Below, piece by piece: positions 33,910 through 42,532 of a stretch of DNA of 64,000 bases (its first letter is position 1; every line of letters starts with the position of its first letter). The stretch comes from Streptomyces sp. I05A-00742 (GTDB lineage: Bacteria > Actinomycetota > Actinomycetes > Streptomycetales > Streptomycetaceae). A model generated the notes under the pieces. It was not told the DNA's origin and did no database searches. It saw only the letters and a list, made by a program, of their open reading frames with translations. Location: contig NZ_JABETO010000017.1 in NCBI RefSeq assembly GCF_013055795.1, positions 1 to 64,000 on the forward strand, written 5' to 3'. The position numbers were made by a program, and so were the translations under genes.

Positions 33910-34896
33910 ATGCAGCGTCGGATATTCGGCCGGTCCGCGAAGCGGGCGGGGCCGGCCGACCCCGCGGCGGCGGAGCTCGACGGGCATCCCGCACGCGACG
34001 ACCGTCCCCTGCGCGCCGCCATGGACGACGCGGCGATGGGCCGCTGGGAAGGCCCCCGCGACCTGCTCGCCGCCACCGGCCACGACTGGGACCGGCGGAT
34101 CTTCCGGCTCCAGGTGCTCGCCCGCGCCGGGGTGAACCTCCGCTTCGCCGAGACCTGGGCCCGGGCCGAACCCGGCGCCGCCGACGCCCTGGCCACCCTG
34201 GCGCACATCCGGGCGCTGCGGTCGGTGATCGCCGGCCGGGAGGCGGGCCGGGGGCTGATGGAAGAGGCGTGGGAGACCTGCCTGGCCACCGCTGAGGCTG
34301 CTCCCGCGGACCCCTCGCCTTGGGTGGTCCTGCTCGCCCTGGTGCGCGTCCACGCCCCCGACCGCGATCTGCTGCGGCAGGTGTGGACCGAGGCGACCGC
34401 CCGCGACCCGTACAACCGCGAGGCCCACCACGAGGTCCTCACCTTCCTCTTCGACCGGAACCACGGCTCCGGCGGCGAGATGTTCCACTGGGCTCTGGAA
34501 CGGGCCCAGACCGCCCCCGCCGGCCTGCCCCTGGCGGTGCTCCCGCTGGTGGCCCTCGCCGAGTCCTACCGGCAGCGCAGGGAGGACACCGACGGGGCGT
34601 ACGGCCTGACGATCCACCCCTGGAACGACTGTCCCCATATCGACCGGGTCCTGGAGGGGTGGTGGCGACACCGCTCCCCGCGCCCGCACGCCCAGTTCGC
34701 GGACGACGCCAACTACCTCGCGCACGCCCTCGGCTTCGCCGGCCGGCACGCCGAGGCGCACGAGGTGTTCACCGCGATCGGCCCGTACGCCTGCGATGCG
34801 CCCTGGTCGTACTGCGGGGATCCGCGTGAGCTGTTCCTGCGGTACCGCACCTGGGCGGCCCGGGCCGCCGCCGGCCGGCCGCCCCGCCCGGGCTGA
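33910..34896 (+). CDS. Hypothetical protein, TPR-like helical
   Basis: 328 residues. All-helical, with regularly spaced Ala/Leu/Trp helices (AMDDAAMGRWEGPRDLLAATG, RAGVNLRFAETWARAEP, FDRNHGSGGEMFHWALERAQ) that look like degenerate TPR repeats. No signal peptide, no membrane helix, no catalytic motif. I do not recognise a named family, although similar proteins occur widely in Streptomyces. Upstream 310 bases contain palindromes. Confidence 0.78.
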   Translation: MQRRIFGRSAKRAGPADPAAAELDGHPARDDRPLRAAMDDAAMGRWEGPRDLLAATGHDWDRRIFRLQVLARAGVNLRFAETWARAEPGAADALATLAHIRALRSVIAGREAGRGLMEEAWETCLATAEAAPADPSPWVVLLALVRVHAPDRDLLRQVWTEATARDPYNREAHHEVLTFLFDRNHGSGGEMFHWALERAQTAPAGLPLAVLPLVALAESYRQRREDTDGAYGLTIHPWNDCPHIDRVLEGWWRHRSPRPHAQFADDANYLAHALGFAGRHAEAHEVFTAIGPYACDAPWSYCGDPRELFLRYRTWAARAAAGRPPRPG

Positions 34897-35029
34897 ACTC
34901 CGGCCCGTCCCCCGCCGATTCCCGGGTTCCCCCACCCTCCCGGCGTCCAGATCCGTCCCGTCCCCGACCCAGCACCACGGTTTCCCCCACCGCTCCCCTC
35001 CGGCCCTTCGAACCGAGGAAGAGGTTTCC

Positions 35030-36586
35030 GTGCCACTCGAAGTTCCCGGCGTCTCCGGCGTCCCCGGCGCCTCCGGCGTTTCCGACGAAGAACGTCTCGC
35101 CCAGCTCGGCTACCGCCAGACCCTGGCCCGCAGCATGAGTGGGTTCGCCAATTTCGCCGTCTCGTTCACCATCATCTCCGTGCTGTCCGGCTGTATGACC
35201 ATGTACGGCTACGGGATGACGACCGGCGGCCCTGCCATGATCACTTGGGGGTGGGTCGGGGTCGGCCTGATGACCCTGATCGTGGGTCTGGCCATGGCCG
35301 AGGTGTGCTCCTCGTACCCGACCAGCGCGGGACTCTACTTCTGGGCCCACCGGATGGCCCCGGAGCGCAGCCGGGCGGCGTGGGCGTGGTTCACCGGCTG
35401 GTTCAACGTCCTCGGCCAGATCGCGGTGACGGCGGGCGTCGACTTCGGTGCCGCCTCGTTCCTCAACGCCTACCTCGACCTCCAGTTCGACTTCGCGGCC
35501 ACCCCGGGCCACACCATCACCCTGTTCGGGATCATCCTGCTGCTGCACGCCGCGCTGAACACCTTCGGCGTGCGGATCGTCGCCGTGCTCAACAGCGTCA
35601 GCGTCTGGTGGCACGTCGTCGGCGTGCTCGTCATCGTCGGCGCGCTGGCGTTCGTCCCCGACCACCACCAGTCGGCCTCGGCCGTCTTCGGCGAGTTCGT
35701 CAACGGCACCGGCTGGAACTCCGGCTTCTACGTGGGGCTGCTGTCCCTGCTCATGGCGCAGTACACCTTCACCGGCTACGACGCCTCCGCCCATATGACC
35801 GAGGAGACCAACGACGCCTCGACGGCCGGGCCCCGGGGCATCGTCCGCTCCATCTGGCTCTCGTGGATCGCCGGGTTCGTGCTGCTGGTCGGCATGACCT
35901 TCGCCATCCAGAGCTACAGCGGCGCCCTCGACTCCACCACCGGCGTCCCCCCGGCACAGATCCTCATGGACGCGCTCGGCGCGAGCGGCGGCAAGGCCCT
36001 GCTGCTCGTCATCATCGCCGCCCAGCTGTTCTGCGGGATGGCGTCCGTCACCGCCAACTCCCGGATGATCTACGCCTTCTCGCGCGACGGCGCCCTGCCG
36101 TTCTCCCGCGTCTGGCACCGCATCAACCCGTCGACCCGCACCCCGACCAACGCCGTGTGGCTCGCGGCCGGGGGAGCGTTCGTCCTCGGTCTGCCGTACC
36201 TGATCAACCAGACCGCCTACGCGGCCGTCACCAGCATCGCCACCATCGGCCTGTACATCGCCTACGTCATCCCGACCTTCCTGCGGCTGCGGCTCGGCGA
36301 GCGCTTCGAGCGGGGACCGTGGCACCTGGGCCGCTGGTCACGGCCGATCGGCGTGGTGGCGGTCGGCTGGGTGGCGGTGATCACGGTGCTGTTTATGCTG
36401 CCGCAGGTCAGCCCGGTCACCCTGGAGACCTTCAACTACGCGCCGATCGCGGTCGCCGCGGTGCTCGGCTTCGCCGGCGTGTGGTGGCTGGTCTCGGCCC
36501 GCCGGTGGTTCCTCAACCCGGACCACCCCAAGAACGCCGTCGCGCACACCGAGCCCCTGGCGCGGCCGGGCGTCGTGCGGCCGTAG
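35030..36586 (+). CDS. APC-family amino acid/choline/GABA permease
   Basis: 518 residues from GTG 35030, chosen for the GAGGAAGAGG site seven bases before it; the frame is open upstream without conserved sequence. About 12 membrane helices. The start SGFANFAVSFTIISVLSG and the loop YDASAHMTEETNDASTAGPRGI are signatures of the ACT subfamily (yeast Uga4/Hnm1-type and bacterial GABA or ethanolamine permeases). SRMIYAFSRDGALPFS is the later conserved motif. Likely substrates are GABA, choline, ethanolamine or polyamine-related compounds. Confidence 0.9.
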   Translation: MPLEVPGVSGVPGASGVSDEERLAQLGYRQTLARSMSGFANFAVSFTIISVLSGCMTMYGYGMTTGGPAMITWGWVGVGLMTLIVGLAMAEVCSSYPTSAGLYFWAHRMAPERSRAAWAWFTGWFNVLGQIAVTAGVDFGAASFLNAYLDLQFDFAATPGHTITLFGIILLLHAALNTFGVRIVAVLNSVSVWWHVVGVLVIVGALAFVPDHHQSASAVFGEFVNGTGWNSGFYVGLLSLLMAQYTFTGYDASAHMTEETNDASTAGPRGIVRSIWLSWIAGFVLLVGMTFAIQSYSGALDSTTGVPPAQILMDALGASGGKALLLVIIAAQLFCGMASVTANSRMIYAFSRDGALPFSRVWHRINPSTRTPTNAVWLAAGGAFVLGLPYLINQTAYAAVTSIATIGLYIAYVIPTFLRLRLGERFERGPWHLGRWSRPIGVVAVGWVAVITVLFMLPQVSPVTLETFNYAPIAVAAVLGFAGVWWLVSARRWFLNPDHPKNAVAHTEPLARPGVVRP

Positions 36587-37075
36587 CCCGCGCCCCGGCC
36601 ACCCGGCCCGCGGCGGGGGCAAACCTCCCGTCCGCACCAGACGTACGACAGGGGCCGCACCCCCGGCGGTCAACGCCCGGGGCGGTCCCTGCCGCACGTC
36701 CGCGCGCCCTCGCGAACCGGGACGCGCCCCTTGCGCAGGGAGCGGCGGTCCATGATCATTTGCTGTAGTCGGCAATGATGTGATCAATAATGCGAGAGCT
36801 GGTCCCGATCCGTACGGGCCGGGGGACGGAGGGACGCGCGCCGCCGGAAGGCGCACCGCGCGCAGGCGAGAGCACTCATACGGCAGACAGAGACGCATCT
36901 CACGCGAACGAGTGGTTTTGAACCGCAATGAACCGCAGACCTGCTGGAGTCGAAGGGGAAGCGGCGGACGCATGCGGACCGTCCATTTCCGCTTGCTTCT
37001 ACCATTCGAACGAACGATCAGTAGCCTCTGCTCAGACCCCTCAACACCCCTGCGATGAGCTGGAGAGACAGAGTG
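36587..37075. other. Intergenic stretch before the DUF574 gene
   Basis: No gene seen. An imperfect inverted repeat TCATTTGC / GCAATGA at 36756-36763 and 36772-36778 is the only notable structure, with TGATCA boxes at 36754 and 36780. It could be an operator for the methyltransferase-GGDEF operon. Confidence 0.4.
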
Positions 37076-37942
37076 ATGGAGCGTCCTTGCCGGGCCCCTT
37101 CGGGCATCGACCTGTCCGTGCCGAGCGTGTCCCGCATCTACGACTACTACCTGGGCGGCTCGCACAACTTCGAGGTCGACCGGGAGGCCGGGCGGCGCGC
37201 CATCGAGGCGTTCCCGGGCATGCCGAAGATCATGCAGGCCAACCGCGCGTTCCTGCGGCGCGCCGTGCGCCACGCGGCCGGCCGGGGTGTGCGCCAGTTC
37301 CTCGACATCGGCTCGGGCATCCCCACCTTCGGCAGCGTCCACGAGGTGGCGCAGGCCGCCGACCCCGAGGCGCGGGTCGTCTACGTGGACCATGACCCGG
37401 TCGCCGTCGCGCACAGCCGCAACGTCCTCGCGCGCAACGACCGGGCGGGGGTGCTCCCGGCCGACCTGCGCTCCCCGGACGCCATTCTGGGCAGCCCCGA
37501 GGTCAGCCGCCTGCTCGACCTGGAGCGGCCCGTCGCCCTCCTCCTCGTCGCCGTCCTGCACTTCGTCCCGGACGGGGACGACCCCTGGGCCGCGGTGGCC
37601 CGGCTGCGGGACGCGCTCGCGCCCGGCAGCCTCCTGATCCTCAGTCATGCCACGACCGAGGGCGGGCCGATGAAACCCGAGGAGGGGGAGAAGGTGGAGA
37701 GCGTCTACCGCACCATCGGCTCACCGCTGTACAGCCGTTCCCGCCACGACGTGGCGCGGTTCTTCGACGGCTTCGCCCTGGTCGAGCCCGGGCTGGTGCC
37801 GATGCCGACCTGGCGCCCGGAGCCCCAGGAGCCGGCGGCCGACGGCCCGGGGGACCTGGGCCCGGAGGGTACGGACCGCGACGCCGATCCCGTCTTCACA
37901 GCGGGGTTCGCCGGAGTGGCCGGCGTGGGGCGCAAGCCGTGA
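37076..37942 (+). CDS. DUF574 SAM-dependent methyltransferase
   Basis: 288 residues from ATG 37076 (ribosome site GGAGAGACAG); an upstream ATG at 37055 has none. The N-terminus PSVSRIYDYYLGGSHNFEVDR is the mark of this large actinobacterial family. The SAM-binding region is FLDIGSGIPTFGSVHEVA, with VVYVDHDPVAVAHS after it. Family members are many per Streptomyces genome and their substrates are unknown. The TGA overlaps the GTG of the cyclic di-GMP gene downstream. Confidence 0.92.
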   Translation: MERPCRAPSGIDLSVPSVSRIYDYYLGGSHNFEVDREAGRRAIEAFPGMPKIMQANRAFLRRAVRHAAGRGVRQFLDIGSGIPTFGSVHEVAQAADPEARVVYVDHDPVAVAHSRNVLARNDRAGVLPADLRSPDAILGSPEVSRLLDLERPVALLLVAVLHFVPDGDDPWAAVARLRDALAPGSLLILSHATTEGGPMKPEEGEKVESVYRTIGSPLYSRSRHDVARFFDGFALVEPGLVPMPTWRPEPQEPAADGPGDLGPEGTDRDADPVFTAGFAGVAGVGRKP

Positions 37943-40161
37943 CCGGCACGTCGAACGGCCGCACCCTGCACGGCACCGCCGAGCCGTTCCCGTACCCCCT
38001 CCCGTACGCCACCGACGACAGCGCGGTGCAGGACGAGCGGCTGCGGCGGTTCGCCGCGCTCTGGAGCCGGGCGGTCCACCCGGCCGCGTCCACCCCGCTG
38101 ACCCGGTCCGAGTTCGAGCGCTACCTGGTGCCACTGGCCGCCCGGCTCCGCGACGCGCTGCACGCCCAGCCCTTCGACCCGGCCCCCGGCACCGAGGTCG
38201 GCGCGGCCCTGGTCCGCGGCCACTGCACCGATCCCGGCACGCTGCCCCTGATCCTCGGCGCCGTCGACGCCTACCTCGTGCTCTACTGCCCACCGGACGG
38301 CGCCGTCCCCACCGACGAGTGCCGGGCCCGCTCCACCCGCCTCCAGCACGCCCTCGCCGCCGGCTTCGCCGACGCGCTGCGCGAACGCACCCTCGCCGAG
38401 CAGGAAGCCATCTCCCGCGCCGCCCTCGCCGCCCGCGCCGAGACCGAACAGGCCCTGCACACCAGCGAGGAGCGGTTCCGCGCCGTCTTCGAGGGAGCCG
38501 CCATCGGCGTCGGCATCGCCGATGTCGACGGGCACATCACCGACGTCAACGACGCCCTCAGCCGGATGTTCGGCAGCCTCGACCGCCCCGTGGCCGGCCG
38601 CAACGTCGGGGAGCTCGTCCACCCCGACGACGCGCCCGAGGTCTGGGGCCTGTACGCCGAGCTCGTCCGCGGCGACCGCGACCACTACCGCGTCCAGAAG
38701 CCCTACTACCGCGGCGACGGCAGCGTGCTCTGGACCGATCTGACGGTCTCCCTGCTGCGCGACGCCGCCGGCCGCCCCCAGTACCAGCTGGCGCTGATGG
38801 AGGACATCACCGAACGCCGCGAGCTGCACGAGCGGTTGCGCCACCAGGCCACCCACGACGACCTCACCGGCCTGCCCAACCGCACCCTCTTCTTCGAACG
38901 CCTCGACCGCACCCTGGAACCCGGCGGCGCCCTGGCGTCCGACAGCCACTTCGGCCTCTGCTACCTCGACATCGACGGCTTCAAGGCCGTCAACGACAGC
39001 CTCGGCCACGCCGTCGGCGACCAGCTCCTCGTCGCCGTCGCCGACCGGCTGCGCGGCTGCGCCACGGGCCCCGACGAGCTCGTGGCCCGCCTGGGGGGCG
39101 ACGAGTTCGTCGCCCTCACCACCGGACCCACGGCCCAGAGCGACGTCACCGCGCTCGCCCGCCGGATGCTCACGGCCCTCGCCGACCCCGTCCACCTCGA
39201 CGGCCGCGACCTGTCCGTCCGCGCCAGCATCGGCATCGTCGACGGCCGCGCCGGCGAGGCGGACGCCGCCGAGGTGCTGCGCAGCGCCGACATCACCATG
39301 TACCGGGCCAAGGCCGCCGGCGGCAACCGCTACGAGCTGGCCGACGCCGACTCCGACGCCCGCGCCATCGCCCGGCACGACCTCACCAACTGCCTGCCCG
39401 GCGCCCTGGAGAACGGCGAGTTCTTCATCGAGTACCAGCCGCTGGTCCGCCTCGCCGACGGCACCGTGCGCGGCGCCGAGGCGCTCGTCCGCTGGCTGCA
39501 CCCGGTCCACGGGGTGCTCGGCCCGGACCAGTTCATCCCGCTCGCCGAGAGCACCGGGCTGATCGTCCCGCTGGGCCGCTGGGTGCTGGAGGAGGCGGCC
39601 CGCCAGGCCCGCGCCTGGCGCAACGACGGCCGCTGCCGGGTGCCCCTGCGCGTCAACGTCAACCTCTCGCCGTCCCAGCTGCGCTACCCGGCGCTGGTCG
39701 CCGAGACCATCGCCGTCCTCGACAACGCCGGCCTCGACCCCTCCGCGCTCTGCCTGGAGGTCACCGAGAACGCCCTCATCGGCGCCGACGAGGAGCAGCT
39801 GCGCCCGCTGCGCCAACTCGCCGACCTGGGCGTGGACATCGCCCTCGACGACTTCGGCACCGGCTACTCCAACCTCTCCTACCTGCGCCGGCTGCCCGTC
39901 AGCACGCTCAAGCTCGACCGCTCCTTCACCCGCGGTATGCAGTGCACACCCGCCGACCCGGTCGATCTGAAGATCGTCGAGGGCATCGTCTCCCTCGCCC
40001 ACACCCTGGACCTCTCGGTGACGGTCGAGGGCGTCGAGACCGGAACGCAGGCGGACCACCTGCGGATACTGGGCTGTGAGACGGCCCAGGGCTGGTACTA
40101 CGCCCGGCCCGGCCCGCCGGAGCGGCTGCACACCCTCTCGCTGGCGGACGCGGCGTCCTGA
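37939..40161 (+). CDS. PAS-GGDEF-EAL cyclic di-GMP enzyme
   Basis: 740 residues, GTG start. Residues 1-165 are helical and unassigned. A PAS domain is at about 170-300 (FRAVFEGAAIGVGIADVDG, MEDITERRE). The diguanylate cyclase domain (310-470) has an intact RLGGDEFVAL motif near 384 and DIDGFKAVNDSLGH. The phosphodiesterase domain (485-735) has EALVRWLHP near 513, NVNLSPSQL and DDFGTGYSNLSYL. Both active sites look complete, so it may both make and break cyclic di-GMP. No membrane helices. Cyclic di-GMP controls the BldD regulator and sporulation in this genus. Confidence 0.95.
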   Translation: MTGTSNGRTLHGTAEPFPYPLPYATDDSAVQDERLRRFAALWSRAVHPAASTPLTRSEFERYLVPLAARLRDALHAQPFDPAPGTEVGAALVRGHCTDPGTLPLILGAVDAYLVLYCPPDGAVPTDECRARSTRLQHALAAGFADALRERTLAEQEAISRAALAARAETEQALHTSEERFRAVFEGAAIGVGIADVDGHITDVNDALSRMFGSLDRPVAGRNVGELVHPDDAPEVWGLYAELVRGDRDHYRVQKPYYRGDGSVLWTDLTVSLLRDAAGRPQYQLALMEDITERRELHERLRHQATHDDLTGLPNRTLFFERLDRTLEPGGALASDSHFGLCYLDIDGFKAVNDSLGHAVGDQLLVAVADRLRGCATGPDELVARLGGDEFVALTTGPTAQSDVTALARRMLTALADPVHLDGRDLSVRASIGIVDGRAGEADAAEVLRSADITMYRAKAAGGNRYELADADSDARAIARHDLTNCLPGALENGEFFIEYQPLVRLADGTVRGAEALVRWLHPVHGVLGPDQFIPLAESTGLIVPLGRWVLEEAARQARAWRNDGRCRVPLRVNVNLSPSQLRYPALVAETIAVLDNAGLDPSALCLEVTENALIGADEEQLRPLRQLADLGVDIALDDFGTGYSNLSYLRRLPVSTLKLDRSFTRGMQCTPADPVDLKIVEGIVSLAHTLDLSVTVEGVETGTQADHLRILGCETAQGWYYARPGPPERLHTLSLADAAS

Positions 40162-40191
40162 CGCCGGGCGCACCGGGCCCCGGCGCGGGAC

Positions 40192-40626
40192 TCACCCCGC
40201 GTCCGGGCCCAGGAGCCGCGCCTCCGCGTCCGTCAGCAGCCGGGACCGGATGAGGAAGCGCACCCCCTCCGGCGCCTCCAGCGAGAAGCCGCTGCCGCGC
40301 CCCGGCACCACGTCCACCGTGAGGTGGGTGTGGCGCCAGCGCTCGAACTGGTCCGCCGACATCCAGAACCCGACCGGCTCGTCCACCCCCTCGACGGCCA
40401 GGTCGGCGAGCAGCACGTCACTGCCGCCGGTGCGGAACTCGCCGCGCGGGTAGCACATGGGCGAACTGCCGTCGCAGCAGCCGCCGGACTGGTGGAACAT
40501 CAGCGGTCCGTGCCTCCGCCCGAGCAGCCGGACCAGGTCGGCCGCCGCCGGGGTGAGGGCGACACGGGACGGACCGGCGCGCGATACGCCGTCGGTGGTG
40601 GCCCCGCGGGGCGGGCCGTTCCTCAT
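40192..40626 (-). CDS. DUF779 domain-containing protein
   Basis: 144 residues from the ATG at 40626; the frame runs further upstream but through short tandem repeats that are not coding-like. Core DUF779 features are seen: MFHQSGGCCDGSSPMCYP with a Cys-Cys pair, GFWMSADQFERWRHTHLTVDVVPGRG and SLEAPEGVRFLIRSRLL. The cysteines and His suggest metal binding. The family often accompanies aldehyde dehydrogenases, but none is nearby. Function not established. Confidence 0.87.
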   Translation of the reverse strand: MRNGPPRGATTDGVSRAGPSRVALTPAAADLVRLLGRRHGPLMFHQSGGCCDGSSPMCYPRGEFRTGGSDVLLADLAVEGVDEPVGFWMSADQFERWRHTHLTVDVVPGRGSGFSLEAPEGVRFLIRSRLLTDAEARLLGPDAG

Positions 40627-41036
40627 CGGGGCCGTCCGGGGTCGTGCCGGTGTGAGCGGGTCCGTCGCACGGGTGCCCTCCTCGATGTCGTTCCGGGTGG
40701 CTGTCGTACCGGATGGCCCAGCCTGCCCCCGCGGCGGCCCTGAGCGCCAGACGCGGAACGGCCACGGGCCGCCGGGGACGGGCGTCCCGTCCGGCACACG
40801 GGTTCCGGCGCACCGGTTGCGGCACGTCGGCTCCGGCGCACCGGTTCCGGCACACCGCTTCAGGACGCCGCAAGTACGCCGAACACGACGGGATTCCGCC
40901 GGATCCGGACAGGTCCGCCGTGTTCCCGTCAAGGATCCGCACGGTTCGCTCGAATGGACGCGAAGGAAGCCGTCCGTTCACCCATCGTTTCCCTGGTGTT
41001 CTGTGACCGCCACAGCCACAGAGGGAGGAAGAAGCC
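40627..41036. other. Divergent intergenic stretch with 14-bp tandem repeats
   Basis: Upstream region shared by DUF779 (minus) and DUF4956 (plus). It contains the tandem repeat described separately at 40786-40855 and no gene. Confidence 0.5.
40786..40855. repeat. Five tandem copies of a 14-bp unit
   Basis: Units start at 40786, 40800, 40814, 40828 and 40842 with consensus CGGTTCCGGCGCAC; most copies differ by one to four bases. A decayed sixth copy may follow at 40856. The period of 14 is not a multiple of three, so this is not a coding repeat. Confidence 0.85.
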
Positions 41037-41666
41037 GTGGAATCCGTGCGTGACCTCGCCGCCCACCTGGGGCTCGACCTGTTCGCGGTGTGCCTGCTGA
41101 CCTTCGCGATCTACCATCCGCGACACCGGCGGCGCGATCTGGTCCCCGCCTATCTCGCCCTGAACGTCGCCCTGTTCTCGGTCGTGGCGGCGCTCGCCGA
41201 GGTGGGTGCCAAGGGCGGGACCGCGCTCGGCTTCGGCCTCTTCGGCGTGCTGTCCATCATCAGACTCCGGTCCGACGCGGTGCAGCACGAAGAGGTCGCC
41301 TACTACTTCAGCACCCTCGTTCTCGGCCTGCTCTGCGGTCTGCCGCACCTCGGCCTGGGCTACGCCGCCGTGCTGAGCGCCGTCCTGCTGCTGGTGGTCT
41401 ACGTCGCCGACCACCCGCGGCTCTTCGCCCGCTCCCGCCGCAGCGTCGTCACGCTCGACGCCGTGCACACCGACCCCGCCGCCCTCCGCGCCGACCTCGC
41501 CCGGCGCCTCGGCGAACCGCTGCACTGGACGGTCACCGAGATCGACTTCGTCCGGGACCTCATGGTCGTCGACGTCCGCTACCGCGAGTTCCGGCCCGGT
41601 GCCGCGGAACCGGCCCCGGCCGCACGGCAGTCGGTGCGCGGCGCGCACGCCTGGGAGACCGTGTGA
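41037..41666 (+). CDS. DUF4956 domain-containing membrane protein
   Basis: 209 residues, GTG start with GGAGGAAG upstream. Four hydrophobic helices (15-30, 38-60, 62-80, 88-122) with FGLFGVLSIIRLRSD and EVAYYFSTLVLGLLCGL, the DUF4956 core, followed by a soluble alpha/beta tail with ITEIDFVRDLMVVDVRYR. The family is almost always next to a VTC polyphosphate polymerase gene, as here, where stop and next start overlap. It may form the membrane part of a polyphosphate-making system by analogy with the membrane subunit of yeast VTC; that is inference. Confidence 0.9.
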   Translation: MESVRDLAAHLGLDLFAVCLLTFAIYHPRHRRRDLVPAYLALNVALFSVVAALAEVGAKGGTALGFGLFGVLSIIRLRSDAVQHEEVAYYFSTLVLGLLCGLPHLGLGYAAVLSAVLLLVVYVADHPRLFARSRRSVVTLDAVHTDPAALRADLARRLGEPLHWTVTEIDFVRDLMVVDVRYREFRPGAAEPAPAARQSVRGAHAWETV

Positions 41667-42532
41667 GCACCGTCGTCCCGGCCGCCGTCCCCCCGGGCCC
41701 GCCGGCGCCGCACCCCCTGGAACGCACCGTAGGCACCGCCCGTCCCGTCTCCCTGGCCGAGGTCAACGAACGCTCCGGGCTGCTCACCCGCTTCGACCGC
41801 AGCTACCTGGTCCCCACCCGCGTCTTCGCCGAGCTCGTCACCCTGCTCACCGCCCCGCACCGCCCCGGCGGCCCGTACCGCGTCCTCACCATCGACGGCC
41901 TGCGGGCCTTCCGCTACCACTCCGTCTACTACGACACCCCCGGCCTGCGCTCCTTCCACGAGCACCGGCAGGGCAGGCGGCTGCGCTTCAAGATCCGCGA
42001 GCGGGTCTACCAGGACAGCGGGGAGCGGCAGTTCGAGATCAAGCTCAAGGGAGCGCGCGGCGACACCGTCAAGCACCGCCGTCCCCTGACCGGCCACGAC
42101 ACCCCGCTCGACCCGCCGTACCGCGCCCACCTCGCCGCCACCCTGCGCGCGTCCTACGGCATCGACGCCCCGGACGACCTCACGCCCTCGCTGAGCACCG
42201 ACTACCTGCGCGCCACCCTGGTCGCCGACGGCGAACGCATCACCTGCGACGCGGGCCTCGTCTGCGCGGACCTGCGCACGGGCGCGACGGTCCGGTGCTC
42301 CGACGGCCTCGTCCTCGTCGAGACCAAGAGCGCCGGCCACCTCACCGACGCCGACCGCGTGCTGCACGCCCACGGGGTGCGGCCCGCCGTCTTCACCAAG
42401 TACTGCGGCGCCCTCGCGGCCCTGCGCCCCGCACTGCCCGGCAACCGCTGGAGACGGGCCGCCGCCCTGGCCTTCCCGACCGCCGCGCGGGGGCTGATCG
42501 GGGCGCCCGACGGTGGTAGGAAGTCCCCATGA
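41663..42532 (+). CDS. VTC domain polyphosphate polymerase
   Basis: 289 residues from GTG 41663, overlapping the DUF4956 stop. The tunnel-fold VTC signatures are visible: DRSYLVPTRVFAEL, YHSVYYDTPGLRSFHEHRQG, LRFKIRERVY (basic pocket), FEIKLKGARGDTVKHR and LVLVETKSAG (metal-binding Glu and Lys). In yeast Vtc4 this fold makes polyphosphate from ATP. The key Lys and Arg residues are kept, so activity is plausible. It is a soluble domain that would sit at the membrane protein encoded upstream. Confidence 0.9.
   Translation: MSTVVPAAVPPGPPAPHPLERTVGTARPVSLAEVNERSGLLTRFDRSYLVPTRVFAELVTLLTAPHRPGGPYRVLTIDGLRAFRYHSVYYDTPGLRSFHEHRQGRRLRFKIRERVYQDSGERQFEIKLKGARGDTVKHRRPLTGHDTPLDPPYRAHLAATLRASYGIDAPDDLTPSLSTDYLRATLVADGERITCDAGLVCADLRTGATVRCSDGLVLVETKSAGHLTDADRVLHAHGVRPAVFTKYCGALAALRPALPGNRWRRAAALAFPTAARGLIGAPDGGRKSP

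Noticed and set aside
36338..37648. Minus-strand frame opposite the permease end and DUF574 gene
   Set aside because: Antisense to two well-supported genes, without domain similarity.
40786..40855. Short direct repeats considered as a CRISPR array
   Set aside because: Units are 14 bases long and directly adjacent with no spacers; no cas genes. No CRISPR array was seen anywhere in the window.
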